Shown piece after piece: positions 35,776 through 44,567 of a stretch of 64,000 nucleotides of DNA. Each line of letters opens with the position of its first letter. The stretch's first letter is position 1. A program made the translations under genes and the position numbers. This stretch comes from DASRDU01 sp046331565. Lineage in GTDB: Bacteria; Acidobacteriota; Blastocatellia; RBC074. Location of the stretch: assembly GCA_046331565.1 (NCBI GenBank), contig JAXLQP010000003.1, positions 1 through 64,000 on the forward strand, written 5' to 3'. The notes beneath the pieces are model-generated. The model saw nothing but the letters and a program-made list of their open reading frames with translations. It searched no databases and was not told the origin of the DNA.

Positions 35776-36543
35776 ATGTCACTGGAATACGCGATTGAAT
35801 ATCAATGTGAGATGCGGCGGCGTTATGACGAAATGACGCTGCGGGCGCTGGGACGCACGGGGGCGCTGATCGCGCGCGTGGTGGCCGAATCGGTTGAATC
35901 CAGCCGCACGCCGTCTGAAGAAAGCGTCCGGTTTGCCACGCGCTATGCTTCTGAAATCGAGCGCGCTGAAGAAGTGGCCGATTACTGCCGCGCCCAGTGT
36001 GCGGCGCATCTTGACTGCACCGATTCATCCGAACAGATCGGCTGTCTGGGTCGCATCACTTATCCGATTGAAGACCGCTTTGAAAGATTTCTCGCTGACC
36101 GCGTGCAACTGACTTATGATGTCGTGCCGCTTGAGGAATGGCCGCACCTGCTGCGGATTCTGGTGGACGCGGAATCACCCTTTGACGGCGAAGTAACCAA
36201 AGAATTGCGCCGGGTAACGACGGACGAAGGATTGCGCTTTTTTGAGCGACGGCAGCCGATTCAACTGGCCCGCCGGGCCGCGCGGCTCACAACCGATCAC
36301 ATTTTCGATGCGCTGGCCGGGTTCTCAGCTTCCGACAACGGAGCAGCGGGTTATCAGCGCGAGCTGCCGGTCATCGCCCTGGGCGATTACGCCGACTTTC
36401 TGGAAACGATGCTCGTCAACGACCTGACCGATGATGAAATGCTGCGCCTGAAATCATCCGGCAAAACCTACACGCAGTACCTGCGCTTTGCCGCCGCCGT
36501 GCGCCGCGCTGAAAGCCTGGGCGTCAGAGTCCTGATGGACTGA
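35776..36543 (+). CDS. Hypothetical protein, cysteine motif
   Basis: A 255-residue soluble protein that I do not recognise. It is mostly helical and charged, without a signal or membrane segment. A cluster of four cysteines, CRAQCAAHLDC then IGC (about residues 76-96), could bind metal. The rest has several acidic helices (LGDYADFLETMLVNDLTDDEM). Normal codon use for the region and a full-length frame suggest it is a real gene. It is followed 68 bp later by an enoyl-CoA hydratase-like gene on the same strand. Confidence 0.6.
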   Translation: MSLEYAIEYQCEMRRRYDEMTLRALGRTGALIARVVAESVESSRTPSEESVRFATRYASEIERAEEVADYCRAQCAAHLDCTDSSEQIGCLGRITYPIEDRFERFLADRVQLTYDVVPLEEWPHLLRILVDAESPFDGEVTKELRRVTTDEGLRFFERRQPIQLARRAARLTTDHIFDALAGFSASDNGAAGYQRELPVIALGDYADFLETMLVNDLTDDEMLRLKSSGKTYTQYLRFAAAVRRAESLGVRVLMD

Positions 36544-36611
36544 AGTCTCAGTAACCGCAAACTCCCCCCATTTTTTGAAACCACAGCCAGCCCTGCGAAC
36601 TGACCATTTGC

Positions 36612-37388
36612 ATGCCTGATCTGACCTGTCTCAATTTTCAACTGACCGACCGCATTGCGCGTCTCGAACTGAACAGCCCTCCGCTCAATATTCTGAGCCG
36701 GACGATGCTGGATGAAATCCGGCAGGTGCTTGAATCAATCGCTGACCAGCCGGGCATCTGCGCGGTGCTGCTGACGGCGGCGGCTGAGGCGCGGGCCTTT
36801 TCGGTCGGCGTTGAAATCAGCGAATACCGCAGCGCGACGGCTTACCAGATGCTGATGGCTTTTCACGACATCTTCCGGCTGCTGGATGAAATCGGCAAAC
36901 CGGTCGTGGTCGCCATTGATGGCGCGGCGCTGGGCGGCGGGTGCGAACTGGTGGCATTCGCCGACATGGTGATTGCCACCGAACGGGCGACCTTTGCGCT
37001 GCCGGAAATCAGAGTGGGTCTGTTTCCGCCCTTTGCCGCAGTCTTTCTGCCGCAGGTGATCGGGCACAAACGCGCGGCTGAAATGATGATGACCGGAGCG
37101 CAGGTCAGTGCGCGCACGGCGGCGGCGTGGGGCCTTGCGGGTCACGTCGTTGCGCCGGAACAACTGACCGCGAAAACCGAAGAACTGCTCAACGGCCTGC
37201 GCGGAATGAGCGCCGCATCACTGGAACTGACCCGGCGCGCGCTGCACCTGAATGCCACGCTCGATTTTCACACGGCGCTGGAACGAGTCGAAAAACTCTG
37301 GCTGGAACAGGCGATGTCGCTGGATGACGCGGCTGAAGGAATTGCCGCGCTGGTTGAAAAACGCCGCCCGGTGTGGAAAGACCGCTGA
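36612..37388 (+). CDS. Enoyl-CoA hydratase/isomerase family protein
   Basis: A 258-residue crotonase-fold enzyme. It has LNSPPLNILSRTMLDEI in the first beta strand region, an oxyanion loop AFSVGVEISEY, and VVAIDGAALGGGCELVAFADM with the second oxyanion glycines. These enzymes hydrate or isomerise acyl-CoA intermediates. The usual two catalytic Glu residues of classical hydratases are not both in place, and the sequence shows some likeness to dienoyl-CoA hydratases of aromatic degradation. The exact reaction is therefore uncertain. No complete pathway operon accompanies it. Confidence 0.85.
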   Translation: MPDLTCLNFQLTDRIARLELNSPPLNILSRTMLDEIRQVLESIADQPGICAVLLTAAAEARAFSVGVEISEYRSATAYQMLMAFHDIFRLLDEIGKPVVVAIDGAALGGGCELVAFADMVIATERATFALPEIRVGLFPPFAAVFLPQVIGHKRAAEMMMTGAQVSARTAAAWGLAGHVVAPEQLTAKTEELLNGLRGMSAASLELTRRALHLNATLDFHTALERVEKLWLEQAMSLDDAAEGIAALVEKRRPVWKDR

Positions 37389-37468
37389 GGCGCCGGATGA
37401 AACACTCCTGCTGTGCCCTGCCCTGAAGCAGGGCAGGCAGTGGTCACGAAAACTGATCGGGCTGGATT

Positions 37469-37954
37469 TCAGCTTTGCGTCAGAGCAACGGTGGACGAAG
37501 GCACTTTGGCCGCTTCGCCTGCTGGCTGAGGCTTTCCGGTTTCCCTGGCTTCAAGATCGCGTTTGATGGCATCGAGGATGCCGTTGATGAACTGAGTGGC
37601 TTCCTGAGTTGAGAAACGCCGCGCAATTTCGAGCGCTTCGTTGATGGCCACCGTCCGGGGCGTATTGGGCTGATGCAGAAATTCATAAACTGCCAGCCGC
37701 AGCAGATTGCGATCCACGACCGCCATCCGCGAAATGCGCCAGTGTTCGGTTCGCAACCTGATCAACTCATCAATTTCGCTGAGATGAGTAATGGCTCCGA
37801 CCGCCAGTTCTGTCGCAAAGTCGCGCACATCATCTGCGGCCTCGGCCATCTCGCCCCAGTAAGTCGTCGTCAGTTCCTCGACCGGCTGACGCGCCACATC
37901 AAACTGGAAAAGCATTTGCAGCGCGCATTCACGCGCTTTCCGCCTTGCACCCAT
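37469..37954 (-). CDS. nusB: Transcription antitermination factor NusB
   Basis: A 161-residue NusB. The N-terminal RRKARECALQMLFQFD is the usual arginine-rich RNA-binding start. The all-helical core has VDRNLLRLAVYEFL and INEALEIARRFSTQEATQFINGILDAI. It works with NusE/S10 at boxA RNA in rRNA antitermination. The tail after residue 140 is a non-conserved linker. It lies directly downstream of ribH on the same strand; the ribH-nusB pairing is common across bacteria and supports both calls. Confidence 0.96.
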   Translation of the reverse strand: MGARRKARECALQMLFQFDVARQPVEELTTTYWGEMAEAADDVRDFATELAVGAITHLSEIDELIRLRTEHWRISRMAVVDRNLLRLAVYEFLHQPNTPRTVAINEALEIARRFSTQEATQFINGILDAIKRDLEARETGKPQPAGEAAKVPSSTVALTQS

Positions 37955-38095
37955 AATTATTCCACTGATAAAGCAGTTTGTGTTGTTGATCTCTTAATTA
38001 CTGCGACAAGTCTGGTGATGCCTGGTACGGGGCAGAAGTTTGAAATGCCTGTCTGAAGCGACGACGGGGGATGACGCTGAAAATATCAATTCGCT

Positions 38096-38581
38096 TCACA
38101 ATTCCTGCAACAGCCTGGCCATCTCGACAGCCGACATGGCCGCCTCGAAGCCTTTATTACCGGCCTTCACCCCGGCGCGATTGATGGCCTGTTCAACCGT
38201 ATCCGCCGTGATGATGCCATAAGAAACGGGCACGCCGGTACTCAGTGAAACCTGGGCGATGCCCTTGGTAACTTCGGCAGCGATGTAATCAAAGTGCGGT
38301 GTCTCGCCACGAATCACCGCTCCCACACAGATGATTGCATCATAACGTCCGCTCTCAGCCAGCTTTTTGACCGCCAGCGGAATTTCAAATGAGCCGGGAA
38401 CGCGCACCTGCGTAATCTGATCTTCGCGCGCGCCCAGGCGCAACAGCGCATCCTGCGCGCCTCCGATCAGGCGACTGACAATCAGATCATTCCAGCGGCT
38501 GGCCAGAATCGCAAAGCGCAGGCCATCAGCTCGCAGTGCGCCTTCAAGAATTTGCCCAACAGGATTGCTTCTGGTTTCCAT
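38096..38581 (-). CDS. ribH: 6,7-dimethyl-8-ribityllumazine synthase
   Basis: A 161-residue lumazine synthase that joins the pyrimidine and four-carbon precursors in the penultimate step of riboflavin synthesis. Motifs: FAILASRWNDLIVSRL at the start, VRVPGSFEIPLAVKKL, CVGAVIRGETPHFDYIA with the catalytic His, and GVPVSYGIITADTVEQAI. The ATG at 38581 gives METRSNPVG; the longer frame upstream adds 13 unrelated residues. Capsid-forming in most bacteria. Upstream of nusB, likely cotranscribed. Confidence 0.97.
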   Translation of the reverse strand: METRSNPVGQILEGALRADGLRFAILASRWNDLIVSRLIGGAQDALLRLGAREDQITQVRVPGSFEIPLAVKKLAESGRYDAIICVGAVIRGETPHFDYIAAEVTKGIAQVSLSTGVPVSYGIITADTVEQAINRAGVKAGNKGFEAAMSAVEMARLLQEL

Positions 38582-38663
38582 TTGACGAGCCAGTATATTG
38601 ACCGAGTCAGGATCGGTCAAGGAAATGAAAGTGCAGAAAACTTCGCTGCTGAACTAATCTGCC

Positions 38664-39398
38664 TCAGCGCCCTGTGAATTGCGGCGGACGCTTTTCCAGA
38701 AACGCGCGCGTGCCTTCCTGCATATCGCTGGTCGCAAAGCAGAGGCTGAACAATGACGTTTCCAGAAACATGGCATCGTCTTCATTCATCCGCATTCCGC
38801 GATTGACCGCCGCCAGCGCAAAGCTCAAAGCGAGCGGTGCATTCCGGCAGATTTTTTCCGCGAAGCTTTCACACGCCGCCAGCAGCTCGCCCCGATCTGC
38901 CGCAACCTGATTGAGCAGCCCCAGGTTCAATGCTGCCTCAGCGGTCAGACAGTCTGCCTGATTGAGGTCGCCGCGTTCGCGCTGATTCTTTCCGGCTTCA
39001 TGCCAGCCTGTCATCAGCCCGGCAGTGAAAGATTCAAAAACAGCCTGCGCCACAGCCACGCGCAGATGGCAGTTCAGCGCCAGATCAGCGCCCGCGCCGA
39101 CAGCCCGGCCATTGACTGCTGCAATCACTGGTTTGCTCAGGCTGGTCAGCGTGGCACTGAGCCGTCCCCGTTCATTGAGATCAGCATCATCAGGCCCGCT
39201 GGCAAAACAGGCTTCGCCTGCGCCGGTGATGATGATGACCCGCAATTCAGGATTCCGCTCAGCCGCGCCGAGCCACTCTGTCAGTTTGCGCAATGCGGCA
39301 GCATCGAGCAGATTGTTTTCAGCTTCACGACTGATCGTGAGCAGCACGACGCCCGTGCCGCGCGGCTCAACCGTGAAGTAATCATTCGTCTCAGTCAT
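38664..39398 (-). CDS. Enoyl-CoA hydratase/isomerase-like protein
   Basis: A 244-residue crotonase-fold protein: RVIIITGAGEACFASGPDDADL in the first oxyanion loop, SKPVIAAVNGRAVGAGADLALNCHLRVA in the second, a C-terminal helix with RAFLEKRPPQFTGR. Start at the ATG giving MTETNDYFTV. It differs clearly from the other crotonase at 36612, so it is not a recent duplicate. The 3-hydroxybutyryl-CoA dehydrogenase 200 bp upstream on the same strand suggests a joint role in acyl-CoA metabolism, but a long foldback element separates them. The exact reaction is not assigned. Confidence 0.87.
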   Translation of the reverse strand: MTETNDYFTVEPRGTGVVLLTISREAENNLLDAAALRKLTEWLGAAERNPELRVIIITGAGEACFASGPDDADLNERGRLSATLTSLSKPVIAAVNGRAVGAGADLALNCHLRVAVAQAVFESFTAGLMTGWHEAGKNQRERGDLNQADCLTAEAALNLGLLNQVAADRGELLAACESFAEKICRNAPLALSFALAAVNRGMRMNEDDAMFLETSLFSLCFATSDMQEGTRAFLEKRPPQFTGR

Positions 39399-39424
39399 CA
39401 CAGCAAACAATCCTTCGGGCAGAC

Positions 39425-39579
39425 TTTTCCACGAAGCCACACGAAGAAGCACGAAGAAGAATCAGACAGGATTCACAAGACAGACAGGATCAGCCAGGTC
39501 TTTCAGCCGCATCATCCTGCTCATCCTGTTCATCCTGTCTGATTCTTCTTCGTGCTTCTTCGTGTGGCTTCGTGGAAAA
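39425..39579. repeat. 155-bp foldback with perfect 48-bp arms, family A copy 1
   Basis: TTTTCCACGAAGCCACACGA and the following 28 bases (39425-39472) are exactly complementary to 39532-39579. The centre carries CATCCTG-rich sequence. A diverged copy with the same start and end is at 59772-59925. It lies between the dehydrogenase stop and the crotonase start. Confidence 0.88.
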
Positions 39580-39602
39580 ATTTCCTTTGAAAGAGGCTGT
39601 CG

Positions 39603-40493
39603 TCAGATCAGCTTTGCAGGCTGCGGATTTTTCGGGTCGCTGTAATCGTAAAAACCCCGGCCCGATTTACGCCCGTACATGCCGGCCAGCACCATGCGTT
39701 TGAGCAGCGGCGGCGGCGCAAAGCGCGCTTCTCTGAATTCCTCGAACATAATGTTGCCGATGTGATAAAGCGTGTCGAGGCCGACAAAATCGCTCAGCGT
39801 CAGCGGCCCCATCGGATACCCGCAACCCAGTTTCATCGCGTTATCAAGATCAACGATTGTCCCCAGCCCGCCCTCAAAGGCGCGAATGGCGTCAAGCAGG
39901 TACGGCACCAGCAGCCGGTTGACGATAAAGCCGGTGCTGTCGCCCGTGCGCACAACGGTCTTGCCCAGGGCCGCGCCAAGCTGCACGGCTTCCTCATAAA
40001 CCGCGTCATCAGTCACAATCGTGCGCACGACTTCAAGCAGTTTCATCAGCGGCACCGGATTGAAAAAATGCAGCCCGATAAAACGCCGCTGCCGTTCGGC
40101 TGAAACCGCCGTCATCAGTTCAGTGATTGAGAGCGATGAAGTATTGGAAGCGAAGATCGCTTCGGGTTTGCAGATCGCGTCGAGCTGCCGATAAGTCTCT
40201 TTTTTGATGGCCGGGTTTTCGATGATGGCTTCGATGATGAGGTCAGCATCCGCCAGGTCTGCGAGCGCGGTTGTGCCTTTCAGGCGCGCCATCGTCTCGT
40301 CTTTCTGCGCGGCAGTGATCGTGCCTTTTTCGGCAAACTTCGCCAGCGATTTTTCGATGCCGCCGATGCCTTTTTGCAGCAGCGCGTCACTGACTTCAAC
40401 GACCGTGACCTCAAAGCCGTTTGCAGCGGCCACCTGCGCAATGCCCGATCCCATCAGGCCCGCGCCCAGCACTCCGATTTTTCTGATTGTCAT
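39603..40493 (-). CDS. 3-hydroxybutyryl-CoA dehydrogenase
   Basis: A 296-residue NAD(P)-dependent dehydrogenase of fatty-acid or butanoate metabolism. The Rossmann motif IGVLGAGLMGSGIAQVAAANG is at the N-terminus. The catalytic His is in LHFFNPVPLMKLLEVVR, and the C-terminal dimerisation domain has STGFIVNRLLVPYLLDAIR and GYPMGPLTLSDFVGLDT. Length is normal. Its ATG follows the rhomboid stop immediately, so the two genes are translationally coupled. Possible names are hbd or paaH; sequence alone does not separate them. Confidence 0.94.
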   Translation of the reverse strand: MTIRKIGVLGAGLMGSGIAQVAAANGFEVTVVEVSDALLQKGIGGIEKSLAKFAEKGTITAAQKDETMARLKGTTALADLADADLIIEAIIENPAIKKETYRQLDAICKPEAIFASNTSSLSITELMTAVSAERQRRFIGLHFFNPVPLMKLLEVVRTIVTDDAVYEEAVQLGAALGKTVVRTGDSTGFIVNRLLVPYLLDAIRAFEGGLGTIVDLDNAMKLGCGYPMGPLTLSDFVGLDTLYHIGNIMFEEFREARFAPPPLLKRMVLAGMYGRKSGRGFYDYSDPKNPQPAKLI

Positions 40494-41453
40494 TCAGCCT
40501 CCTGATAAGTTTGATTGAATCGCGTGAAGTAAAACGACCTGCGGCGCGCGCGCCTTGCGTGGCAGGTATTTGCCGCTTTGCTGATAAGCCCGCGCAAAGC
40601 TGTAAGCCACGACCGCGACACACAGCGCCAGCAGCGCCAGACCGAAATTCGTCGTGCGCTCCTCGCCCGGTTTGATCCAGGGAATGACGAGCGCCAGCAC
40701 GATGCCCGTCAGCAGCCCGCCAATGTGCGCCGCATTGTCAATGAACGGAAAAGCAAATCCGATGTAAAGATTGAGCAGAATCACGGGCAGCACGCCCGCG
40801 CCAAAAGCGCGCCGGAATGGTTGCGGCAGTTCGGCGCGATACCTGAAACCAAACACAGTCAGCACGCCGAACAATCCGAACAGCGCGCCCGACGCTCCGG
40901 CCCCCGGCCCGTCAGGGCGATGCAGAAACTGAATCCCGATAAAGCTGCCGACCACTCCGCCCGCGCCCGTCAGCAGATAAATCAGCGCAAATCGCGCCGA
41001 GCCGTACAGCTTCTCAACATACGGCCCGATCATCCACAGCGCATACGAGTTCGACGCAATGTGCAGCAGCCCGATGTGAATAAAGATCGGCGTAATCAGC
41101 CGGAAGTAATCGCCCTGCAGCAGCAGGTAATTGGTCTTGGCTCCGAACGCAAGCAGCACCGGCGCGGTTGCGGGAGCAATCAGCCGCTCCGGAAACTGCG
41201 AGCCGTGAACCGCCGCCATCAGCACATAAATAATCAGATTGAAAACGAAGATGACATAAGTCACCGGCGTCGCCCGCGAAAAAAAAGCGCGAATGAATCG
41301 TTCCTCGCGGCGCGCCTGAATGACATCGGCCACTGAATGCAGCGACCGCGTCCCGCAATGCACACACTCCGGCGCTTCAGCCGGTGTAATCTGACCGCAG
41401 TTCTGACAGGTGCGAAAGTGGCGGGTGATGTTCTCGTTGCCTGCGTCGTTCAC
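40494..41453 (-). CDS. Rhomboid family intramembrane serine protease with N-terminal zinc ribbon
   Basis: A 319-residue membrane protease. The N-terminus is a short zinc ribbon (CQNCGQITPAEAPECVHCG). Six or more helices follow. The catalytic serine is in GASGALFG and the catalytic histidine in IDNAAHIGGLLTG; HxxxN-type residues occur in LLHIASNSYALW. It would cut membrane-anchored substrates within the bilayer. The start is a GTG at 41453, since the ribbon needs it. Directly upstream of the 3-hydroxybutyryl-CoA dehydrogenase, with no spacing between stop and start. Confidence 0.93.
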   Translation of the reverse strand: MNDAGNENITRHFRTCQNCGQITPAEAPECVHCGTRSLHSVADVIQARREERFIRAFFSRATPVTYVIFVFNLIIYVLMAAVHGSQFPERLIAPATAPVLLAFGAKTNYLLLQGDYFRLITPIFIHIGLLHIASNSYALWMIGPYVEKLYGSARFALIYLLTGAGGVVGSFIGIQFLHRPDGPGAGASGALFGLFGVLTVFGFRYRAELPQPFRRAFGAGVLPVILLNLYIGFAFPFIDNAAHIGGLLTGIVLALVIPWIKPGEERTTNFGLALLALCVAVVAYSFARAYQQSGKYLPRKARAPQVVLLHAIQSNLSGG

Positions 41454-41543
41454 GGATCTTCAGTCGTGGATGATGAATTAAGAAATGCCAGTTTAGCCGA
41501 AGACAGCAGGGCTGTCACATCAGGATCAATCCCAGACAAGCAA

Positions 41544-41634
41544 TAAACAAGGAACGCAGGCGTCCCGCCTGCTCTGTTTCGATCAATGCGCCTTTAGCGA
41601 AAGACAGGCAGGCGGGACGCCTGCGTTCCTTGTT
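41544..41634. repeat. 91-bp foldback, perfect 28-bp arms
   Basis: AAACAAGGAACGCAGGCGTC plus eight bases (41544-41571) are exactly complementary to 41607-41634. It lies in the divergent promoter region between the rhomboid gene and the exported protein at 41725. Modules such as GCAGGCGGGACGCCTGCG look like a dispersed repeat. Confidence 0.85.
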
Positions 41635-41724
41635 TGCTCCCTGTTCAGAAGCTGCCTGTTTTTCCTTCAACCGCCAGCCTCAACGCTGCATAATGAAGCG
41701 CCGTTTTTCCCGGAGTACCAGACA

Positions 41725-43308
41725 GTGAAAAAGTCATCAGCCTTCATTGCCGTCCGGTTCATTGCGCTGTGGTGCGGCCTTTTCAGCTTCAATGCCACAA
41801 CTCAGGCGCAGCATCCGCCGTCGCATCAGCCTCAGACTTCAGCGCAGAAACCGAAACCACAGTCATCTGAAACCGAGCCTGCGGCTGAAACTCACGCGCA
41901 TCATTCGCACGCTGAACACGCGGCGATGACCACGCTGACCGGCGGGCCGTTTCGTTCGATGAATGCCATTGGTTCCGGCACGGCTTTGCAACCGGCTTCA
42001 ACGCCGATGACCGGATGGCATTTCAGTCGCGGCGAATGGCTGCTGATGCTGCACGGTGAACTGAAGGCCGGATTCAATCAGCAGGGCGGCGCGCGCGGCG
42101 TGGGCAAGGCTGTTTCGCAGAACTGGCTGATGCTGATGGCTGAGCGCAATGCCGGACGCGGGCGGCTGATGCTGCGCGGAATGGTCACGGCTGAACCGCT
42201 GACGGCGCCGCACGGCGGATTCCCGCAGCTTTTTCAGACCGGCGAGACTTATCACGGACGCCCGATCATTGACGCGCAGCATCCGCACGATCTGGTGATG
42301 GAACTGGCGGCCAGTTACACGCTGCCGCTCTCTGAAAGAGTTTCGGTTCAGCTTTACGGCGGCCCGGTGGGCGAACCTGCGCTTGGCCCGGTCGCGTTTA
42401 TGCACCGCGCTTCAGCGATGGAAAACCCGGCTGTCCCGCTCGGTCATCACTGGCAGGATTCCACGCACATCGCGCACGGAGTCATGACGGGTTCGCTGAC
42501 CATCAGCCGCTTCAGGCTTGAGGCTTCAGGCTTTCACGGGCGCGAGCCGGATGAAAATCGCGCGGCCATTGACCTGGGCAGAATTGATTCGTACAGCTTG
42601 CGCATCGGCCTTGTGCCCACGCCGAACTGGGCGCTGCAATTTTCGTGGGGCCGGTTATCGAATCCCGAAACGCTGCATCCCGGCGATGTCGTGCGCCGGA
42701 CGGCTTCGGTGATGTGGAACCGCCCGCTGCCGCATGGCAACCTGGCCAGCACCTTTGTGTGGGGACGCATTTCTGAAGTTCACGGCGTTTCCAATTCATA
42801 CCTGCTCGAATCAACGCTCAACTTTCGCCGGAAGAATTACGCTTACTTTCGCGGCGAACTGCTCGACAAAACTGGCCTGCTCGAAGACAACATCTTCGGT
42901 CGTCCCGGTCTGATCTGCATCCTCGTCAAAACCAGGCTCGGCCACTCACAACCGCAATCGGTCATCACTGCCGGAGAGATCGTCAACGCCAGTCAGCCCG
43001 TCGAGACACTCGTTTGCCAGCCGGGCAATCCTGTCCTCAACAGCGTGCGCAACAATCTGCCCGCTCACGTCATCGAGCCGTCAACGGGCGGGCGGGTTTA
43101 TCCGCCGAATATTTATAACCAGTGGTTCCGCGTCGGAGCCTGGACGCTGGGCGGCGTGCGCGATCTGCTGGCGAATGAAAAGCTGAAGGTGGGTCTGGGC
43201 GCTGACGTGACTTTTTATCATCAGCCTGCGGCGCTCAACCCGATTTACGGGCGCGGCGTGAAATCGTATCAGGTCTTTCTGCGCTTCAGACCAGGCGAGA
43301 TGAAGTGA
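41725..43308 (+). CDS. Hypothetical exported outer-membrane-like protein, His-rich N-terminus
   Basis: A 527-residue exported protein with a signal peptide (about residues 1-28, ending TTQAQ). It then has a His-rich low-complexity linker (THAHHSHAEHA, about 55-66). The rest alternates hydrophobic and polar residues in the manner of an outer-membrane beta-barrel and ends SYQVFLRFRPGEMK. No domain is recognised with confidence. The His-rich linker suggests metal binding in the periplasm, by inference only. It stands alone after a foldback element and before a convergent ribosomal protein gene. Confidence 0.7.
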   Translation: MKKSSAFIAVRFIALWCGLFSFNATTQAQHPPSHQPQTSAQKPKPQSSETEPAAETHAHHSHAEHAAMTTLTGGPFRSMNAIGSGTALQPASTPMTGWHFSRGEWLLMLHGELKAGFNQQGGARGVGKAVSQNWLMLMAERNAGRGRLMLRGMVTAEPLTAPHGGFPQLFQTGETYHGRPIIDAQHPHDLVMELAASYTLPLSERVSVQLYGGPVGEPALGPVAFMHRASAMENPAVPLGHHWQDSTHIAHGVMTGSLTISRFRLEASGFHGREPDENRAAIDLGRIDSYSLRIGLVPTPNWALQFSWGRLSNPETLHPGDVVRRTASVMWNRPLPHGNLASTFVWGRISEVHGVSNSYLLESTLNFRRKNYAYFRGELLDKTGLLEDNIFGRPGLICILVKTRLGHSQPQSVITAGEIVNASQPVETLVCQPGNPVLNSVRNNLPAHVIEPSTGGRVYPPNIYNQWFRVGAWTLGGVRDLLANEKLKVGLGADVTFYHQPAALNPIYGRGVKSYQVFLRFRPGEMK

Positions 43309-43310
43309 AG

Positions 43311-43426
43311 GATAAGGGAAAGAAAGGGAGAAGAGGAGAAAAGGAGAAGAGGGGAGAAGGAGAAAAGGAGACTTGAAGATAAATCCCCTGTCTCCCTTTC
43401 CCCTTTTCTCCTCTTCTCCTCTTCTG
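43311..43426. repeat. Homopurine/homopyrimidine foldback, copy 2
   Basis: A purine arm (GGGAAAGAAAGGGAGAAGAG and more, to about 43370) and a pyrimidine arm (CTCCCTTTCCCCTTTTCTCC and more, 43391-43425) with a short centre, in the 120 bp between two convergent genes. Same type as 34061-34192. No T run follows on the strand of either gene. Confidence 0.8.
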
Positions 43427-43428
43427 CT

Positions 43429-43713
43429 TTACGACTGCTGCTCGCCTTCGGTCTTCGCGGGTGCAGCTTCCTTTTTCGCGTAACGCCGTCTGAAGCGATC
43501 AACGCGACCGGCGGTATCAACGAGTTTCTGCTGGCCCGTGTAAAACGGATGCGACGCGCTGCTGATTTCCACCGTGTAGAGCGGATATTCCTTGCCGTCT
43601 TCCCAGACAATCGTCTTGTCGGTCTTGACCGTCGAACGAGTGATAAAAGCGAAATCAGTCGAAACGTCCTTGAAAACCACCGGACGATATTTGGGATGAA
43701 TGTCTTTCTTCAT
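43429..43713 (-). CDS. rpmE2: 50S ribosomal protein L31, type B
   Basis: A 94-residue L31. The start MKKDIHPKYRPVVFKD and the segment EISSASHPFYTGQQKLVDTAGRVDRFRRRY are typical of the type B form. There are no cysteines, so this is the zinc-independent paralogue, which in other bacteria replaces the zinc form when zinc is scarce. The C-terminal 12 residues are a charged tail. No Zur-like box was recognised upstream. The gene converges with the exported protein across the purine foldback. Confidence 0.96.
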   Translation of the reverse strand: MKKDIHPKYRPVVFKDVSTDFAFITRSTVKTDKTIVWEDGKEYPLYTVEISSASHPFYTGQQKLVDTAGRVDRFRRRYAKKEAAPAKTEGEQQS

Positions 43714-43811
43714 TGCAAAATGCCTCCAGTCAAAGTGTACAGCGAACTGAAGCGAAGTTCGCTGGCTGCTTCTGCCACATCACCACAGAGCGAAATTTCT
43801 GAGTGACAACT

Positions 43812-44264
43812 TCAGGCCAGCCCGAACTCTTTCAGAGCTGGCACAAAATTCATATGTTCATGGCCGGGCCGGTACAGCTTGACGAGCGCAAAGCGTTGCA
43901 GCGGATCAAGCGCGGCCCACTGCTCAGTCGTCATCGTCACGCCGTATTCACCTGCACGCTGCTGCAACTCTGCGGGCACGGCTGAAGTGTCAGCCCAGGC
44001 CGGATGCGCCTCAACCGGAATCTCTCTGGCCGCAGTGCCGTATCGCGTCTGAATCAGTTGCGTCAGATGCGCGTGATAATTTTTCAATTCGTCAGCCGTC
44101 GCGCCCGGCATTTCAGCCAGTTCGCGCTTTTCCTCCGGCGACAGGCGCGCCCATTCCTTCAATCCGAGCTTGATGCCGACGGCATCGAGTCTGAAGCGCA
44201 CCTGCATCGGAATGCAGCGCATCGTTTTGACGAAATCAGACTCGAACTCGAAATACTGAGCCAT
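43812..44264 (-). CDS. Nitrate-reductase-associated protein family
   Basis: A 150-residue protein with the pattern of the nitrate-reductase-associated family (Pfam Nitr_red_assoc): YFEFESDFVKTMRCIPMQVR at the start, then LDAVGIKLGLKEWARLSPEE. The Cys-Ile-Pro-Met core is typical. Members are found beside cyanobacterial nitrate reductase genes, but their biochemical role is unknown. No nitrate reductase lies in this window, so the name is only a family label. Start at the ATG giving MAQYFEFES; the longer frame is not conserved. Confidence 0.83.
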   Translation of the reverse strand: MAQYFEFESDFVKTMRCIPMQVRFRLDAVGIKLGLKEWARLSPEEKRELAEMPGATADELKNYHAHLTQLIQTRYGTAAREIPVEAHPAWADTSAVPAELQQRAGEYGVTMTTEQWAALDPLQRFALVKLYRPGHEHMNFVPALKEFGLA

Positions 44265-44402
44265 AACTGCCCGAATGGCGCACAGACGACGCTGGCCGCC
44301 CAAAACAAGTCGCACAGTATAAGTGCTGCCGCCACTGTTGGCAACCAGCGCAGAAATCACCGCCGCCTGTCACAATCCCCAACTCCTGAAAGAGACTCGA
44401 TC

Positions 44403-44488
44403 CACCCCGTAGTAACGAATTCATTCGTTCTGTCTCAAAACAACGTGACTTCAGAATCAGAACGGATGAATTCGTTACTACGGGGGTG
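44403..44488. repeat. 86-bp MITE-like inverted repeat, copy 2
   Basis: CACCCCGTAGTAACGAATTC and the following bases (44403-44430) pair with the complement at 44461-44488 with few mismatches. Outer arms match the element at 25552-25639, while the centre has diverged. It lies in the 300-bp gap between the nitrate-reductase-associated gene and the oxidoreductase; I see no other feature in that gap. Confidence 0.8.
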
Positions 44489-44567
44489 TGCCTGGGTTGG
44501 CTGCTGACTGTGCAGCTTAATGACAATGAACCTGCGCGCCTGGTTTCCGGTTCATTTCATCGTGAAG

